A stretch of DNA of 64,000 nt, from the NCBI GenBank assembly GCA_024405015.1, contig JAKSPE010000001.1, positions 124,001 through 188,000 of the forward strand, in the 5' to 3' direction. The position numbers and the translations under genes are program-made. Below the pieces are notes generated by a model. That model did no database searches, had not been told where the DNA came from, and worked only from the letters and a program-made list of their open reading frames with translations. The stretch comes from Sphaerochaetaceae bacterium. Its GTDB lineage: Bacteria > Spirochaetota > Spirochaetia > Sphaerochaetales > Sphaerochaetaceae. Below, in pieces: positions 45,044-54,069 of this stretch. Within the stretch, counting starts at the first letter, position 1. Each line of letters opens with the position of its first letter.

Positions 45044-46104
45044 TTGAGAAACTAGAGGATTTCAGGAAACTGCTTCAGGACGTCGACACCAAGCTTTCCG
45101 ATCCGGTTGTCATGAAGGACATGACGACCTACAAGAACCTGATGCTTGAGCGCAGCCACCTTGTTCCTATCGTGGATGAGCTCACAAACCTGAAGGGACT
45201 CATCGAGAACCTTCAGGACAATGAGGTCCTTGCAAAGGAAGAGGATGAAGAGATCGCCCAGATGGCAAAGGATGAGATTCCGGTTCTGAAGGAACAGATC
45301 GAGCAGTCAGAAAAACGCTGTAAGATGCTTCTGATTCCACCAGATCCTCTAGACGGCAAGAATATCATCATGGAAATCCGTGCAGGTACAGGTGGTGAAG
45401 AGGCAGGACTGTTTGCTGCCGACCTCTATCGCATGTACTGCTACTATGCCGAAAGCATGCATTGGAAGATCGAAGAGATCAGCTCCAATGCCACAGAGCT
45501 CGGCGGATACAAGGAAATGATCGTCTCCATCAGCGGAAAGGACGTCTACGGCTCCCTACGCTGGGAAAGTGGTGTACATAGAGTCCAGAGAATCCCAGTG
45601 ACCGAAAGCGGTGGAAGAATCCAGACCTCTGCCGTTACCGTCGCCGTTCTCCCGGAAGCTGAAGAGACTTCTGTCGATATCCGACAGGAAGACCTGCGCA
45701 TTGATGTCATGCGTGCAGGAGGTCCAGGTGGACAGTGCGTCAACACAACCGAAAGTGCTGTTCGCATCACCCACATCCCTACCGGTCTTGTCGTCATTTG
45801 CCAGAACCAGAAGTCCCAGATCCAGAACCGTGTCGAAGCCATGCGCGTTTTACGTTCCAGACTCTATGACCTTGAGGCAAGCAAAAAGGCCAAGGAAAGG
45901 GCCGATGAACGAAAGAGCCAGGTTGGAAGCGGTGATAGAAGTGAGCGCATCCGTACCTACAACTTCCCGCAGAACCGTCTGACAGACCATCGAATCAACC
46001 TCACCCTCTACAAGCTTGACCTTGTCATGGAAGGCCAGCTTCAGGATGTCATCGAAGCTCTGAAGGTCGCAGCCGGAGAGGAAGCTCTCAAAGACGCAAA
46101 ATGA
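45040..46104 (+). CDS. prfA: Peptide chain release factor 1
   Basis: Reads UAA/UAG stops. 354 aa. Seen: GGQ in MRAGGPGGQCVNTTESAVRITH and the stop-codon tripeptide region RIPVTESGGRIQTSAVT (PxT, so RF1 rather than the RF2 SPF). The ATG at 45040 overlaps the hydroxylase TGA (ATGA). The next gene is prmC, which methylates the GGQ Gln. Confidence 0.97.
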   Translation: MIEKLEDFRKLLQDVDTKLSDPVVMKDMTTYKNLMLERSHLVPIVDELTNLKGLIENLQDNEVLAKEEDEEIAQMAKDEIPVLKEQIEQSEKRCKMLLIPPDPLDGKNIIMEIRAGTGGEEAGLFAADLYRMYCYYAESMHWKIEEISSNATELGGYKEMIVSISGKDVYGSLRWESGVHRVQRIPVTESGGRIQTSAVTVAVLPEAEETSVDIRQEDLRIDVMRAGGPGGQCVNTTESAVRITHIPTGLVVICQNQKSQIQNRVEAMRVLRSRLYDLEASKKAKERADERKSQVGSGDRSERIRTYNFPQNRLTDHRINLTLYKLDLVMEGQLQDVIEALKVAAGEEALKDAK

Positions 46105-46988
46105 CGGTAAGAGAACTGTACAAAAGCATGTGCACAGCCTTTGAAGGCGTCACAGACACCCCGCAGATCGATGCCAGGGCTCTCATCTGTCATACCCTAG
46201 GTCTTGATTATGGGCGCTTCATGCTGTGCATGAACGATACCATCCCATCAGAAAAGCTTGACATTCTGCAAAACCATAGCGACCGAAGACAAAGCGGAGA
46301 ACCTGTTGCCTACATCTTGGGCGAGCGAGGGTTCTATGAGTGTACCTTCAAGGTCTCAAAGTCCACGCTGATTCCAAGAGCAGACACCGAGATCCTTGTT
46401 GAACATGCGATAAGCGACATCACTGCAAGAATGAACGATGCTGATGAAGTATCCATCCTTGACCTGTGCTGCGGAACCGGATGCATCGGCATCTCTGTGG
46501 CAAAGGTACTGGCACGAACCTTCCAAAAGGTGAACCTCACCCTCTCGGACCTGTCTTGCGATGCCCTGGAAATCTGCAAAGAAAACGTTCGAAATCTGAT
46601 TGTTGAAAGCAACATCAGCGTCACAGTACTGCAGGGAAACCTGCTGGAACCTATTGGAAGCGCACGATTTGACGCGATTTTGTCCAATCCACCCTACATC
46701 GCATCCGCTGTGGTCCCGACCCTTGAAAAACAGGTTCTGTTTGAGCCGATGCTGGCCCTGGATGGCGGAGAAGATGGACTTGACCTTGTCAAAGCCATTG
46801 CAAAACAGGCACCAAGCCATTTGAAGGAAGGCTCTCTTCTGATGATGGAAATCGGTTATGACCAGGGCGCAAGGACCTGCGAGATTCTGCGTGAATGCGG
46901 ATTCGAGAACGTGGGAATCCTCAAGGATTATGGTGACTGTGACAGGGTTGTAAAAGGTCACGTTTTTAAAGATAATCGAGAGGCATAA
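46101..46988 (+). CDS. prmC: Release factor glutamine methyltransferase PrmC (HemK)
   Basis: N5-methylates Gln of the GGQ motif of RF1/RF2. 295 aa. Seen: an N-terminal helical domain, SAM motif LDLCCGTGCIGIS, and the glutamine-binding NPPY in DAILSNPPYIAS. Overlaps prfA by 4 nt (ATGA), the usual prfA-prmC pairing. Confidence 0.96.
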   Translation: MTVRELYKSMCTAFEGVTDTPQIDARALICHTLGLDYGRFMLCMNDTIPSEKLDILQNHSDRRQSGEPVAYILGERGFYECTFKVSKSTLIPRADTEILVEHAISDITARMNDADEVSILDLCCGTGCIGISVAKVLARTFQKVNLTLSDLSCDALEICKENVRNLIVESNISVTVLQGNLLEPIGSARFDAILSNPPYIASAVVPTLEKQVLFEPMLALDGGEDGLDLVKAIAKQAPSHLKEGSLLMMEIGYDQGARTCEILRECGFENVGILKDYGDCDRVVKGHVFKDNREA

Positions 46989-47000
46989 GGGAATAGAGAT

Positions 47001-49049
47001 ATGAATGAAGAGCTGATTTCAAACTTCCTTGAACAGGTTAAGGGATACTCAGACGAAGACTTTGCCAAGATCAGACGTGCTGCCGAATTCGCAAACGAAA
47101 AGCACATTGATCAGAAGAGAAAAAGCGGCGAGCCTTACATCATCCATCCTCTTGCAGTCGCAACTACCCTTGCAAACCGCCTCAACATGGATGCAGACAC
47201 CGTCTGTGCAGGTCTTTTGCACGATGTCATCGAAGATACTGACACAACTGCCGAGACACTGACAGAGCTGTTTGGTGAAAACGTCAGCGAGCTTGTTGAA
47301 GGTGTCACAAAGATTGCAGCCATCAAGAGCCAGAGCCGAAGCGTCGCCGAGGCAGAGACCATCCGAAAGATGTTCATTGCCATGAGCAAGAACATGCCGG
47401 TCATCATCATCAAGCTTGCCGATAAGCTTCATAACATGAGCACTCTCCAGTACATGGACCAGACAAGGGCCAAGGAGATTGCAAATGCTTGTCTGGATAT
47501 CTACGCTCCGTTGGCAGACCGACTCGGTATCTCCTGGATGAAGGCTGAACTTGAGGACTTGAGCCTCAAATGCCTGAAACCGGATACCTACAATTACATC
47601 CAGAACTACCTGTCCTCCAAGAAGGTTGAGTTCAAGACCTACCTGGATACCGTCAAGAAGAAGATCTACGAAGCCTGTGCAGAGGCTGGAATCCAGAACA
47701 TCAAGATCAAGAGCCGCGAGAAGCACACCTACTCCATCTACATGAAGATGAAAAAGCGCCGCAAGGAGCTTGAGGAGATCTTTGATATCCTTGGCGTGCG
47801 TGTCATCTGCAACAGCGTCACAGAGTGTTACACCCTGGTGGGAATCATCCATCAGCTGTGGCCACCAATGGAAGGACGCTTCAAGGACTACATCGCCATG
47901 CCGAAGGCAAACAACTACCAGAGCCTTCATACCACAATCATGGGTATGAACGGTGTCATCCTGGAGGTCCAGATCAGAACCTATGAAATGGACAAGATTG
48001 CCGAATATGGTGTTGCATCCCACTGGGTCTACAAGGCACAGAGCGGATCGGCTGCCAGTAGCCAGAGCTGGGTGAACATGGACAGCCAGCAGCTTTCCAG
48101 AATCGCCACAAAGCTCAAGAGCTGGAACAGTGAGATTGAGCAAAGCGAATCCTTCATGGATGAAATCAAAGGTGAGATCCTCAAGGATACCATCTATGTG
48201 TTCACCCCGAAGGGACAGGCGGTTGAGCTTCCAATCGGCTCCACTGCTTTGGATTTCGCCTACTCCATCCATACAGAAGTCGGAAACCACACCGTCAGCG
48301 CAAAGGCAAACGGAACCATCATCCCTCTGGGCGAGCCTCTGAAAAACACACAGGTCATTGAGATCGTCACCCAGAAGAATGCCCGTCCGAGAATCACCTG
48401 GCTCAAGTACGCCCATACCACAAGTGCAAGACGAAAGATCAAGCAGTGGCTGAACAAGTACGACGAGAACCTTCTGATTGACAAGAACATCGTCGCCAAG
48501 AAGAAGGAAGTTGAAGCTGCCATCCAGCAGCAGGAGGAAGAGACTCCTGTTCTACCGCAGGACATCCCAAACGAGGATATCGTTCGCCAGGTCATTGGAC
48601 AGACAAAGAACTCCGTCACCGTCGGAAAGCAGAAGAACCTGATGATCCAGATTGCACAGTGCTGCAACCCAGCCCCTGGCGACCAGATTGTCGGTTATGT
48701 CTCAAGAGGTCGTGGCATCATCGTCCACAAGACAGACTGTCCGAACCTTGCCCACATGACGGAAATCGACCAGAGAAAGATCGATGTCCAGTGGGAAAGC
48801 AGTGAGGCGATCACCCGCAAGTTCACCGTCACAAGCAAGAGGACACAGGACCTGTTCAGTGAGATCGAAGCCGCCATCCGAAACCAGCACGGACATCTTG
48901 TCTCCGGAAGCCTGATGGACGATGAGATGGGAAATCTTGTCGGAACGTTCACCATGGAATGTGACCAGGAGGAATCCTTCAAGAAGGTCATCAAATCCAT
49001 CCGAAGCGTTCCAAACATCATCAAGATCGCACCAGCCCCGATGGGTTGA
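47001..49049 (+). CDS. rel: Bifunctional (p)ppGpp synthetase/hydrolase, Rel/SpoT family
   Basis: Stringent-response enzyme. 682 aa. Seen: HD hydrolase domain with LLHDVIEDTD; synthetase domain with KPNNYQSLHT-like AKANNYQSLHT and VQIRTYEMDKIAEYGVASHW; TGS domain from IYVFTPKGQAVELP; then a His/Cys region (CCNPAPGDQIVGYVSRGRGI) and a C-terminal ACT domain. HD motif intact, so hydrolysis is expected as well as synthesis. It is probably the only long Rel, but that cannot be checked here. Twelve bp after prmC. Confidence 0.95.
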   Translation: MNEELISNFLEQVKGYSDEDFAKIRRAAEFANEKHIDQKRKSGEPYIIHPLAVATTLANRLNMDADTVCAGLLHDVIEDTDTTAETLTELFGENVSELVEGVTKIAAIKSQSRSVAEAETIRKMFIAMSKNMPVIIIKLADKLHNMSTLQYMDQTRAKEIANACLDIYAPLADRLGISWMKAELEDLSLKCLKPDTYNYIQNYLSSKKVEFKTYLDTVKKKIYEACAEAGIQNIKIKSREKHTYSIYMKMKKRRKELEEIFDILGVRVICNSVTECYTLVGIIHQLWPPMEGRFKDYIAMPKANNYQSLHTTIMGMNGVILEVQIRTYEMDKIAEYGVASHWVYKAQSGSAASSQSWVNMDSQQLSRIATKLKSWNSEIEQSESFMDEIKGEILKDTIYVFTPKGQAVELPIGSTALDFAYSIHTEVGNHTVSAKANGTIIPLGEPLKNTQVIEIVTQKNARPRITWLKYAHTTSARRKIKQWLNKYDENLLIDKNIVAKKKEVEAAIQQQEEETPVLPQDIPNEDIVRQVIGQTKNSVTVGKQKNLMIQIAQCCNPAPGDQIVGYVSRGRGIIVHKTDCPNLAHMTEIDQRKIDVQWESSEAITRKFTVTSKRTQDLFSEIEAAIRNQHGHLVSGSLMDDEMGNLVGTFTMECDQEESFKKVIKSIRSVPNIIKIAPAPMG

Positions 49050-49079
49050 TGCAGCAACATACAAAAGAGGTTAGAAACT

Positions 49080-49523
49080 ATGGCAAAAGTCGTTGTGGCC
49101 AATGATCACGGAGCTGTTGAGCTCACAGCAAGAATCGTTGGATTCCTTAAGGAAAACGGATATGAGGTCAATTATCTGGGTGTCGCCGAAGAGAAAAGCG
49201 TCGACTATCCGGACATGGCAAAGCTCGCATGTGACGAGTTCAACAAGGGAGGCTACGAGTTCGGCGTCCTCTGCTGCGGTACCGGAATCGGCATCTCACT
49301 TGCTGCGAACAAGATCCATGGCATTCGCTGTGCATTGCCGCAGAACATCTTTGCCGCTACCATGGCCAAGGAGCATAACGATGCGAACTTCATCGCTTTT
49401 GGTGGCAGAATCAACTACCAGGAAGATGTTCTTGATATGGTCAAGGCCTACATCTCAACCCAGGCTTCCCAGGACGAAAGGCATGCACGACGCAGAGCCA
49501 AGATGATGGCTCTGGAAGGCTGA
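49080..49523 (+). CDS. rpiB: Ribose-5-phosphate isomerase B
   Basis: Interconverts ribulose-5-P and ribose-5-P. 147 aa. Seen: ANDHGAVELTARI at the N terminus, the catalytic-Cys stretch CCGTGIGISLAANK, and GGRINYQEDVLDMVKAYI. AGAGG precedes the ATG. Last gene of the prfA-prmC-rel-rpiB run, 30 bp after rel, followed by a bidirectional terminator. Confidence 0.95.
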   Translation: MAKVVVANDHGAVELTARIVGFLKENGYEVNYLGVAEEKSVDYPDMAKLACDEFNKGGYEFGVLCCGTGIGISLAANKIHGIRCALPQNIFAATMAKEHNDANFIAFGGRINYQEDVLDMVKAYISTQASQDERHARRRAKMMALEG

Positions 49524-49537
49524 GACCTGGACGATTG

Positions 49538-49630
49538 GTCAGTTTTCACTATTTTGTGGCATTTTTGATGGGTTCTGATTGAAAGTTTCAATTTTAGAGC
49601 CTGAAAAAGATGACTTTTAAGTGAAATGAC
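49538..49630. repeat. Nested inverted repeats, intergenic
   Basis: Outer arms GTCAGTTTTCACT (49538-49550) and AAGTGAAATGAC (49619-49630); inner perfect palindrome ATTGAAAGTTTCAAT (49578-49592). It is followed by the terminator at 49665 and fills the 172-bp gap between rpiB and the deaminase gene. Function unknown. Confidence 0.5.
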
Positions 49631-49664
49631 ACGTCAGAAAACGGATATAACCCCATTCAAACGC

Positions 49665-49695
49665 AAAAGGCTGCCAGGATTGGCAGCCTTCATTT
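49665..49695. terminator. Bidirectional intrinsic terminator
   Basis: Perfect 10-bp stem AAGGCTGCCA (49667-49676) / TGGCAGCCTT (49681-49690), loop GGAT. T-rich on the plus strand (CATTTTT) and AAAA before it serves as a T run on the minus strand. It ends rpiB and the convergent deaminase gene. Confidence 0.88.
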
Positions 49696-50463
49696 TTAGA
49701 ACTCTGTAAATGTGTATGGCATCAGTGTGCCGAAGTTGTAGTGACGAAGCACATTGGATGTTGTTGAAATCAGATAGACCTGGGCATCGGCTGGTGTGAA
49801 CTCCGACAGAAACTGTCGACAGATGGCACAAGGAGGTGCCGGGTCCTCTGCCTGGGAAGCAATGGCAATCAGGTTAAAGCGCCCTGCCCCTTCGGTTGCG
49901 ATGCTTGCCATGGCTGCACCACGCTCGGCGCAGATGGTGCCACCAAACGATGCGTTTTCAACGTTACAGCCTCTGTAGAGGTTTCCGGTATCGGTTCTGA
50001 GCACAGCGCCGACATGGAACTTGGAGTATGGGGCATAAGCGTGCTGCATCACCTCTTTTGCGCCAGAGAGCATCTGACCAATGATGGTTCTGCCATAGAA
50101 ATCACGAACCGTCTGATCCACAGCCTTGTCAAACGCAGTCACATCCGCAAAGGCAGGAAATACATCAAGGCTATCCAGAACAGCGTCTGCTCCGCTTAGA
50201 ATCTGATCCAATTCACTTTCCTTGCAACCAACGCCGAATGACACCATCTTGTTGCGTCTAGCAGCCTTGTGGCCTTCCAAGGAAGAAGAGACATAGACAC
50301 ACTCGTCGGCTGGAATGTCCATGGAAAGGGCTGCCTTTGCAACGCTTTCTGCAAGGGATAGACCAGATGGCTCTACGGTGCAGACCTTGACGCCGCACTG
50401 CTGTGCCTTTTTTGCGAATGCTTCCTTGTATGAAGATGAATCAAATACGATTGCTCTAACCAT
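49696..50463 (-). CDS. cdd: Cytidine deaminase with an N-terminal HAD-remnant domain
   Basis: 255 aa; ordinary Cdd is about 130. Residues ~120-255 are a cytidine deaminase: YAPYSKFHVGAVL, zinc/catalytic GCNVENASFGGTICAERGA and PPCAICRQFL, with all Zn Cys and the Glu present. Residues 1-~108 look like a capless HAD fragment: AIVFDSSSY (the second motif-I Asp is lost), CGVKVCTVEPSG, ECVYVSSSLEGHKAARRNKM, GADAVLDSLDVF, so probably inactive as a phosphatase. ATG at 50463 with GAGG 5 nt upstream. Last gene of glyA-hydantoinase-cdd. Deaminates cytidine/deoxycytidine; the head's role is unknown. Confidence 0.88.
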   Translation of the reverse strand: MVRAIVFDSSSYKEAFAKKAQQCGVKVCTVEPSGLSLAESVAKAALSMDIPADECVYVSSSLEGHKAARRNKMVSFGVGCKESELDQILSGADAVLDSLDVFPAFADVTAFDKAVDQTVRDFYGRTIIGQMLSGAKEVMQHAYAPYSKFHVGAVLRTDTGNLYRGCNVENASFGGTICAERGAAMASIATEGAGRFNLIAIASQAEDPAPPCAICRQFLSEFTPADAQVYLISTTSNVLRHYNFGTLMPYTFTEF

Positions 50464-50470
50464 TTTTTCC

Positions 50471-51847
50471 TCAGTGCTGTGCGACAAAGCGGCCATTACC
50501 TGGTTTTCCAAAGTACTGACCGTTTTCCAGAATCACCGCTCCTCTGAGTATGGTGGTTCGGATGCGACCATGAACCGTGAAGTTGCGATAAGGGGTGTAC
50601 AGGGAAGCAGAATGCACATTGTCATCGGCAAGTGTCCACTCCTCGGATGGATCGAAGATGGCAATATCGGCATCCGTTCCAACTTCAAGAGAACCCTTCT
50701 GCGGATAGATGCCAAAAAGCTTTGCAGGATTTGTGCTGATGAGATTCACGACATCGGACATGCTAAGATCGGCCTTGCTGTCCTTGAGGGTATTCAGAAG
50801 AAGCAGCATCTCCTCAGTTCCTGGAATGCCAGGATAGATGGTTCTGCAGTCGCTGCTGGAAAGCTTTTGCTCTCGTGTGAAGGCGCAGTGATCGGTTGCC
50901 ACAACCTGGAATTCCTTGTCGATTACCGCCTGCTGCAGAGCCTGGTTGTCACTCTTTTCCCTAAGTGGTGGAGTCATGACATAAAGGGAGGCATCTGGGC
51001 CTTCCAGACAGCTCTTGTCCAGGAAAAGATAATGAGGTGTTGTCTCAGCATAGACGGTAAGGCCCTTCTCTCTGAGACTGCGCACTGCGTTGAGGCCACA
51101 TTCGGACGAGACATGCACCACATAAAGCGGACAGTCAGCCTCCAGTGCAATGGAGCCGAAATACTCAATAGCCTTGCCTTCTGCCTCTGCTGGGCGCATC
51201 TTTGCATGGGAGGCTGGTGAGAAATCACCCTTCCAGTTATCTGAGATCTTCTCGATCATCGGGTTGAACTCGCAGTGAGCGGTCACCAGCATGCCAAGAC
51301 GCTTTGCGTTTTTGAACAGGTCCAGAAGGTCATCACGATTTTCAATCAGGTATCCGGTATTGCGATAGGTGGTGAAGATCTTGAGCGTCTTGACGCCAAG
51401 GTCCTTGAGCTGCTCCAGCTGCTTTCCAATGGTGCTGTCATAGCCGTGGCCGTAGACACCCTGATGCAATGTGTAGTCAATTGCCATGCCAGGGGCCATC
51501 TCATCCAGACGATACTTCAGGCTGTCGACAAGGTTCATGCCCTTGTTGTGGTCGGCAAAGTCGATGACGGTTGTAACACCACCGAATGCGGCAAGTCTGG
51601 AGCCCTGAGGGAAACTGTCGCATGTGACGGTTCCACGGCTGACAAGGTGGTAATGGGTATGGGCATCAATCAGACCAGGCATGACGACAAGGCCGGTTGC
51701 ATCGATGACTTTGCAACCTTCCCCTGCCTCAGAAAGGCCAATCTCAGGTGCGACCTTTGCAATAAGGCCATCCTTTACAAGGACATCAGCCTTTCTGGAT
51801 TCAGTTGCATCTGTGACAAGTCCGTTTCTGATGAGAATTGTGCCCAT
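50471..51847 (-). CDS. Dihydropyrimidinase/D-hydantoinase-type cyclic amidohydrolase
   Basis: 458 aa, typical. Seen: first metal ligands DAHTHYH, the carboxylated-Lys strand KTLKIFTTYR, HCEFN, the second His in VVHVSSECG, and the catalytic Asp in ATDHCAFTREQK. These are the full binuclear-zinc set of the family. HyuA proteins occur in the E. coli purine/selenium hydroxylase cluster, so a ring-opening step in purine or pyrimidine breakdown is likely. GGAGG precedes the ATG. 12 bp after glyA, 7 bp before cdd. Confidence 0.92.
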   Translation of the reverse strand: MGTILIRNGLVTDATESRKADVLVKDGLIAKVAPEIGLSEAGEGCKVIDATGLVVMPGLIDAHTHYHLVSRGTVTCDSFPQGSRLAAFGGVTTVIDFADHNKGMNLVDSLKYRLDEMAPGMAIDYTLHQGVYGHGYDSTIGKQLEQLKDLGVKTLKIFTTYRNTGYLIENRDDLLDLFKNAKRLGMLVTAHCEFNPMIEKISDNWKGDFSPASHAKMRPAEAEGKAIEYFGSIALEADCPLYVVHVSSECGLNAVRSLREKGLTVYAETTPHYLFLDKSCLEGPDASLYVMTPPLREKSDNQALQQAVIDKEFQVVATDHCAFTREQKLSSSDCRTIYPGIPGTEEMLLLLNTLKDSKADLSMSDVVNLISTNPAKLFGIYPQKGSLEVGTDADIAIFDPSEEWTLADDNVHSASLYTPYRNFTVHGRIRTTILRGAVILENGQYFGKPGNGRFVAQH

Positions 51848-51859
51848 TTTGACCTCCTA

Positions 51860-53380
51860 TCAGTTCTCTTCTACGCAGAAGTTCTTCTCGAGGAACTCAA
51901 GGTCAAGCTCTGGATAGAGGACGAACTTGGAAAGAAGTGCGTTGACTCTTGCAAGAGCCTGTGCCTGTGCATCCTTGTCGGTGATGGCCTTTGCCTTGCT
52001 GAGCTTTCCTGCATTCTCACCCTTTGTGATCTTTGCAGGTCTTGTGTTCTTGAGAATGAATGTGATGATGGATGCGATTTCCTTCATCTCCTCAGGACCC
52101 ATGCCAAGAGTTGTGACGGCAGGAGTTCCGATTCGAAGTCCGCTTGTGTACCAAGGTCCGTTCGGATCAAAAGGAAGTGCGTTTCTGTTCAATGTAATTC
52201 CGCAATTGATCAGTGCGGATTCTGCCTGACGACCATTGATGCCGAAGCTTGTGACATCCAAAAGCATCAGATGGTTATCGGTTCCGCTAGTCTGCAGTCG
52301 CAGTCCTTCGTCCATGAAAGCCTGTGCAAGAGCCTGGGCATTCTCGACAATCTTCTTGGAATACTGTTCAAACTCAGGCTTTCCAGCCTCTGTGAGGGCA
52401 AGAGCCTTTGCTGCCATGACGTGTGGAAGTGGTCCGCCGATGACAAGAGGACAGCCCTGGTCAACGGAATCAGCGAAGCGGTTCTTGCAAAGGATCATTC
52501 CACCACGTGGACCACGAAGTGTCTTGTGTGTGGTGGTGGTCACGACGTCAGCCCAAAGAACTGGGTTGTAGTCGCCTTCAAAGACCTTTCCGGCAACGAG
52601 ACCTGCGAAGTGAGCCATGTCACACATGAGAACAGCGCCACACTCGTCTGCGATTTCGCGCATCTTGCGGAAGTTGATCTTTCTTGGGTAAGCACTGTAG
52701 CCGGCAAGAAGAATCAGAGGCTTGACCTCAAGAGCAATCTTACGGATCTCATCATAATCCAAAAGGCCTGTCTCCTTGCTCACGGCATAGGAATAGGCAT
52801 CGAACATCTGGGCAGAAACGTTGAGTCGGTAGCCGTGTGTCAGATGTCCGCCGCTGTAGTAATCAAGACCCAAAAGTCTCTGGTTGCCGCACTTCTCGCG
52901 GATGGCATCCCACTGCTCTCTTGAGAGGTTGGATGGGTTTGTGATGCCCATTTCCTCAAGTGCTGGAACCTGAACGACGGTGTTCAGAATTGCCCAGTAG
53001 GCACAGAGGTTGGCATCGGCTCCGCTATGTGGCTGTACATAGGCATGCTCGGCACCAAAGACCTCACAAGCCATCTTGCAGGCATAATCTTCGATGGCAT
53101 CGACGTTGTCGCATCCTGCGTAATAGCGGTGATAGGCAAAGCCTTCCGCATACTTGTCAGTAAGGAGGTTACCCATGGAAAGATGAACAGCTGGGCTGCT
53201 GTAGTTCTCACTTGCGATGAGTTTCAGATGGCTTCTCTGGTTTCTGAGTTCCTTGACGATTCTTCCTGCAACAAGCGGGCTGACCTTGGAAACGGTCTCA
53301 AGCTCTGCGATGTAGGCGGTCATGACTTCACTGAAGTCTTCTCTGTGTGCATCCAAATACTGTTTAAGTACACTGCTCAT
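51860..53380 (-). CDS. glyA: Serine hydroxymethyltransferase (long form)
   Basis: Interconverts serine and glycine with tetrahydrofolate. 506 aa, longer than the usual ~415-420 and like the treponemal/chlamydial form. Seen: LIASENYSSPAV, QPHSGADANLCAYWA, DMAHFAGLVAG and the PLP-Lys in VVTTTTHKTLRGPRGG. AAGG site before the ATG. It leads the glyA-hydantoinase-cdd operon, which hints that glycine is linked to nucleobase breakdown. Confidence 0.95.
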   Translation of the reverse strand: MSSVLKQYLDAHREDFSEVMTAYIAELETVSKVSPLVAGRIVKELRNQRSHLKLIASENYSSPAVHLSMGNLLTDKYAEGFAYHRYYAGCDNVDAIEDYACKMACEVFGAEHAYVQPHSGADANLCAYWAILNTVVQVPALEEMGITNPSNLSREQWDAIREKCGNQRLLGLDYYSGGHLTHGYRLNVSAQMFDAYSYAVSKETGLLDYDEIRKIALEVKPLILLAGYSAYPRKINFRKMREIADECGAVLMCDMAHFAGLVAGKVFEGDYNPVLWADVVTTTTHKTLRGPRGGMILCKNRFADSVDQGCPLVIGGPLPHVMAAKALALTEAGKPEFEQYSKKIVENAQALAQAFMDEGLRLQTSGTDNHLMLLDVTSFGINGRQAESALINCGITLNRNALPFDPNGPWYTSGLRIGTPAVTTLGMGPEEMKEIASIITFILKNTRPAKITKGENAGKLSKAKAITDKDAQAQALARVNALLSKFVLYPELDLEFLEKNFCVEEN

Positions 53381-53415
53381 TCTATGGTTTCCTTATTCTA
53401 TTAGTGTTCTCTGTT

Positions 53416-53445
53416 TAAAAAGAAAAGCCGCAACAACGGCTTTTC
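53416..53445 (-). terminator. Intrinsic terminator after the 43-aa gene
   Basis: Perfect 9-bp stem GAAAAGCCG (53422-53430) / CGGCTTTTC (53437-53445), 6-nt loop, followed on the minus strand by TTTTTAAA. It separates the small gene from glyA. Confidence 0.82.
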
Positions 53446-53475
53446 GTGAATGGATTGGCACCTGAGATGCCAAGA

Positions 53476-53607
53476 TTATCTGTCCTTGTCCTTCTTGCGT
53501 GAAATGACTTCAGCGGCAACGTATGCTGGCTGCTGTGCAGGTCTTTCCTTCATGTTCTTGTCGGACTTTCTGCCCTTGCTTTCTTTCTTGATTTCGCCAC
53601 GTCCCAT
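53476..53607 (-). CDS. Small basic protein, 43 aa
   Basis: MGRGEIKKESKGRKSDKNMK is its first half; ends RKKDKDR. Eleven Lys and six Arg in 43 residues, Pro-Ala-Gln-rich middle. GGAGG stands 6 nt before the ATG at 53607 and an intrinsic terminator follows, so it has its own expression signals. Function unknown; the charge suggests nucleic-acid or ribosome binding. It fits no named family that I know. Confidence 0.72.
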   Translation of the reverse strand: MGRGEIKKESKGRKSDKNMKERPAQQPAYVAAEVISRKKDKDR

Positions 53608-53690
53608 ATCAGACCTCCAATCAACGAATTGATAACTTAATTTTGATGCTTCTAACTATACTACTGAGCCCTATGTAAGGTCAAACGATA

Positions 53691-53718
53691 TTGACATCTA
53701 AAAAAGATTTGATATAAC
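53691..53718 (+). promoter_or_regulatory. infA promoter
   Basis: -35 TTGACA (53691-53696), 16-nt spacer, -10 TATAAC (53713-53718), start of transcription about 30 nt before the ATG. Unlike the leaderless promoters, this leader carries a GGAGG. Confidence 0.7.
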
Positions 53719-53756
53719 GTAACATTGCTTACACATTAAAATTATTCGGAGGAATG

Positions 53757-53975
53757 ATGGGTAAAGAAGAAGCTATTGAAGTAGAGGGACTTGTTAAGGA
53801 AGCTCTGCCAAATGTCATGTTCAGAGTTGAACTCAAGAACAAGCACGTGATCCTTGCACACATGTCTGGAAGAATGCGCCAGAATCACATCAAGATCGTA
53901 CCTGGTGATACAGTCAAGATCGAGATGTCCCCATATGATCTGACCAAGGGTCGCATCATCTATCGCGAGAAGTAA
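53757..53975 (+). CDS. infA: Translation initiation factor IF-1
   Basis: 72 aa, the usual length; OB fold. Seen: [57 protein letters not shown]. Start is the second of two adjacent ATGs (53757), giving 4 nt from GGAGG; the first (53754) is too close. Single gene with its own promoter and terminator. Confidence 0.96.
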   Translation: MGKEEAIEVEGLVKEALPNVMFRVELKNKHVILAHMSGRMRQNHIKIVPGDTVKIEMSPYDLTKGRIIYREK

Positions 53976-53999
53976 TCCTTTTCTGCGTATCTTTGATAG

Positions 54000-54026
54000 C
54001 TCTCCACTCGCTGGGGAGTTTTTTTT
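54000..54026 (+). terminator. Intrinsic terminator after infA
   Basis: Stem CTCTCCA (54000-54006) / TGGGGAG (54012-54018) with one G-U pair, loop CTCGC, then eight T. Confidence 0.88.
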
Positions 54027-54069
54027 GCCCTATTTTCTGTTATCGTTCGGCCCTCTTCAGGCAATTTTG

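Noticed and set aside
47049-48416. 455-codon minus-strand frame inside rel
   Set aside because: Antisense shadow of a gene with complete HD, synthetase and TGS domains.
51275-52924. 549-codon plus-strand frame across glyA and the hydantoinase
   Set aside because: It spans two genes on the other strand, is Cys/Ser-rich and matches no family.
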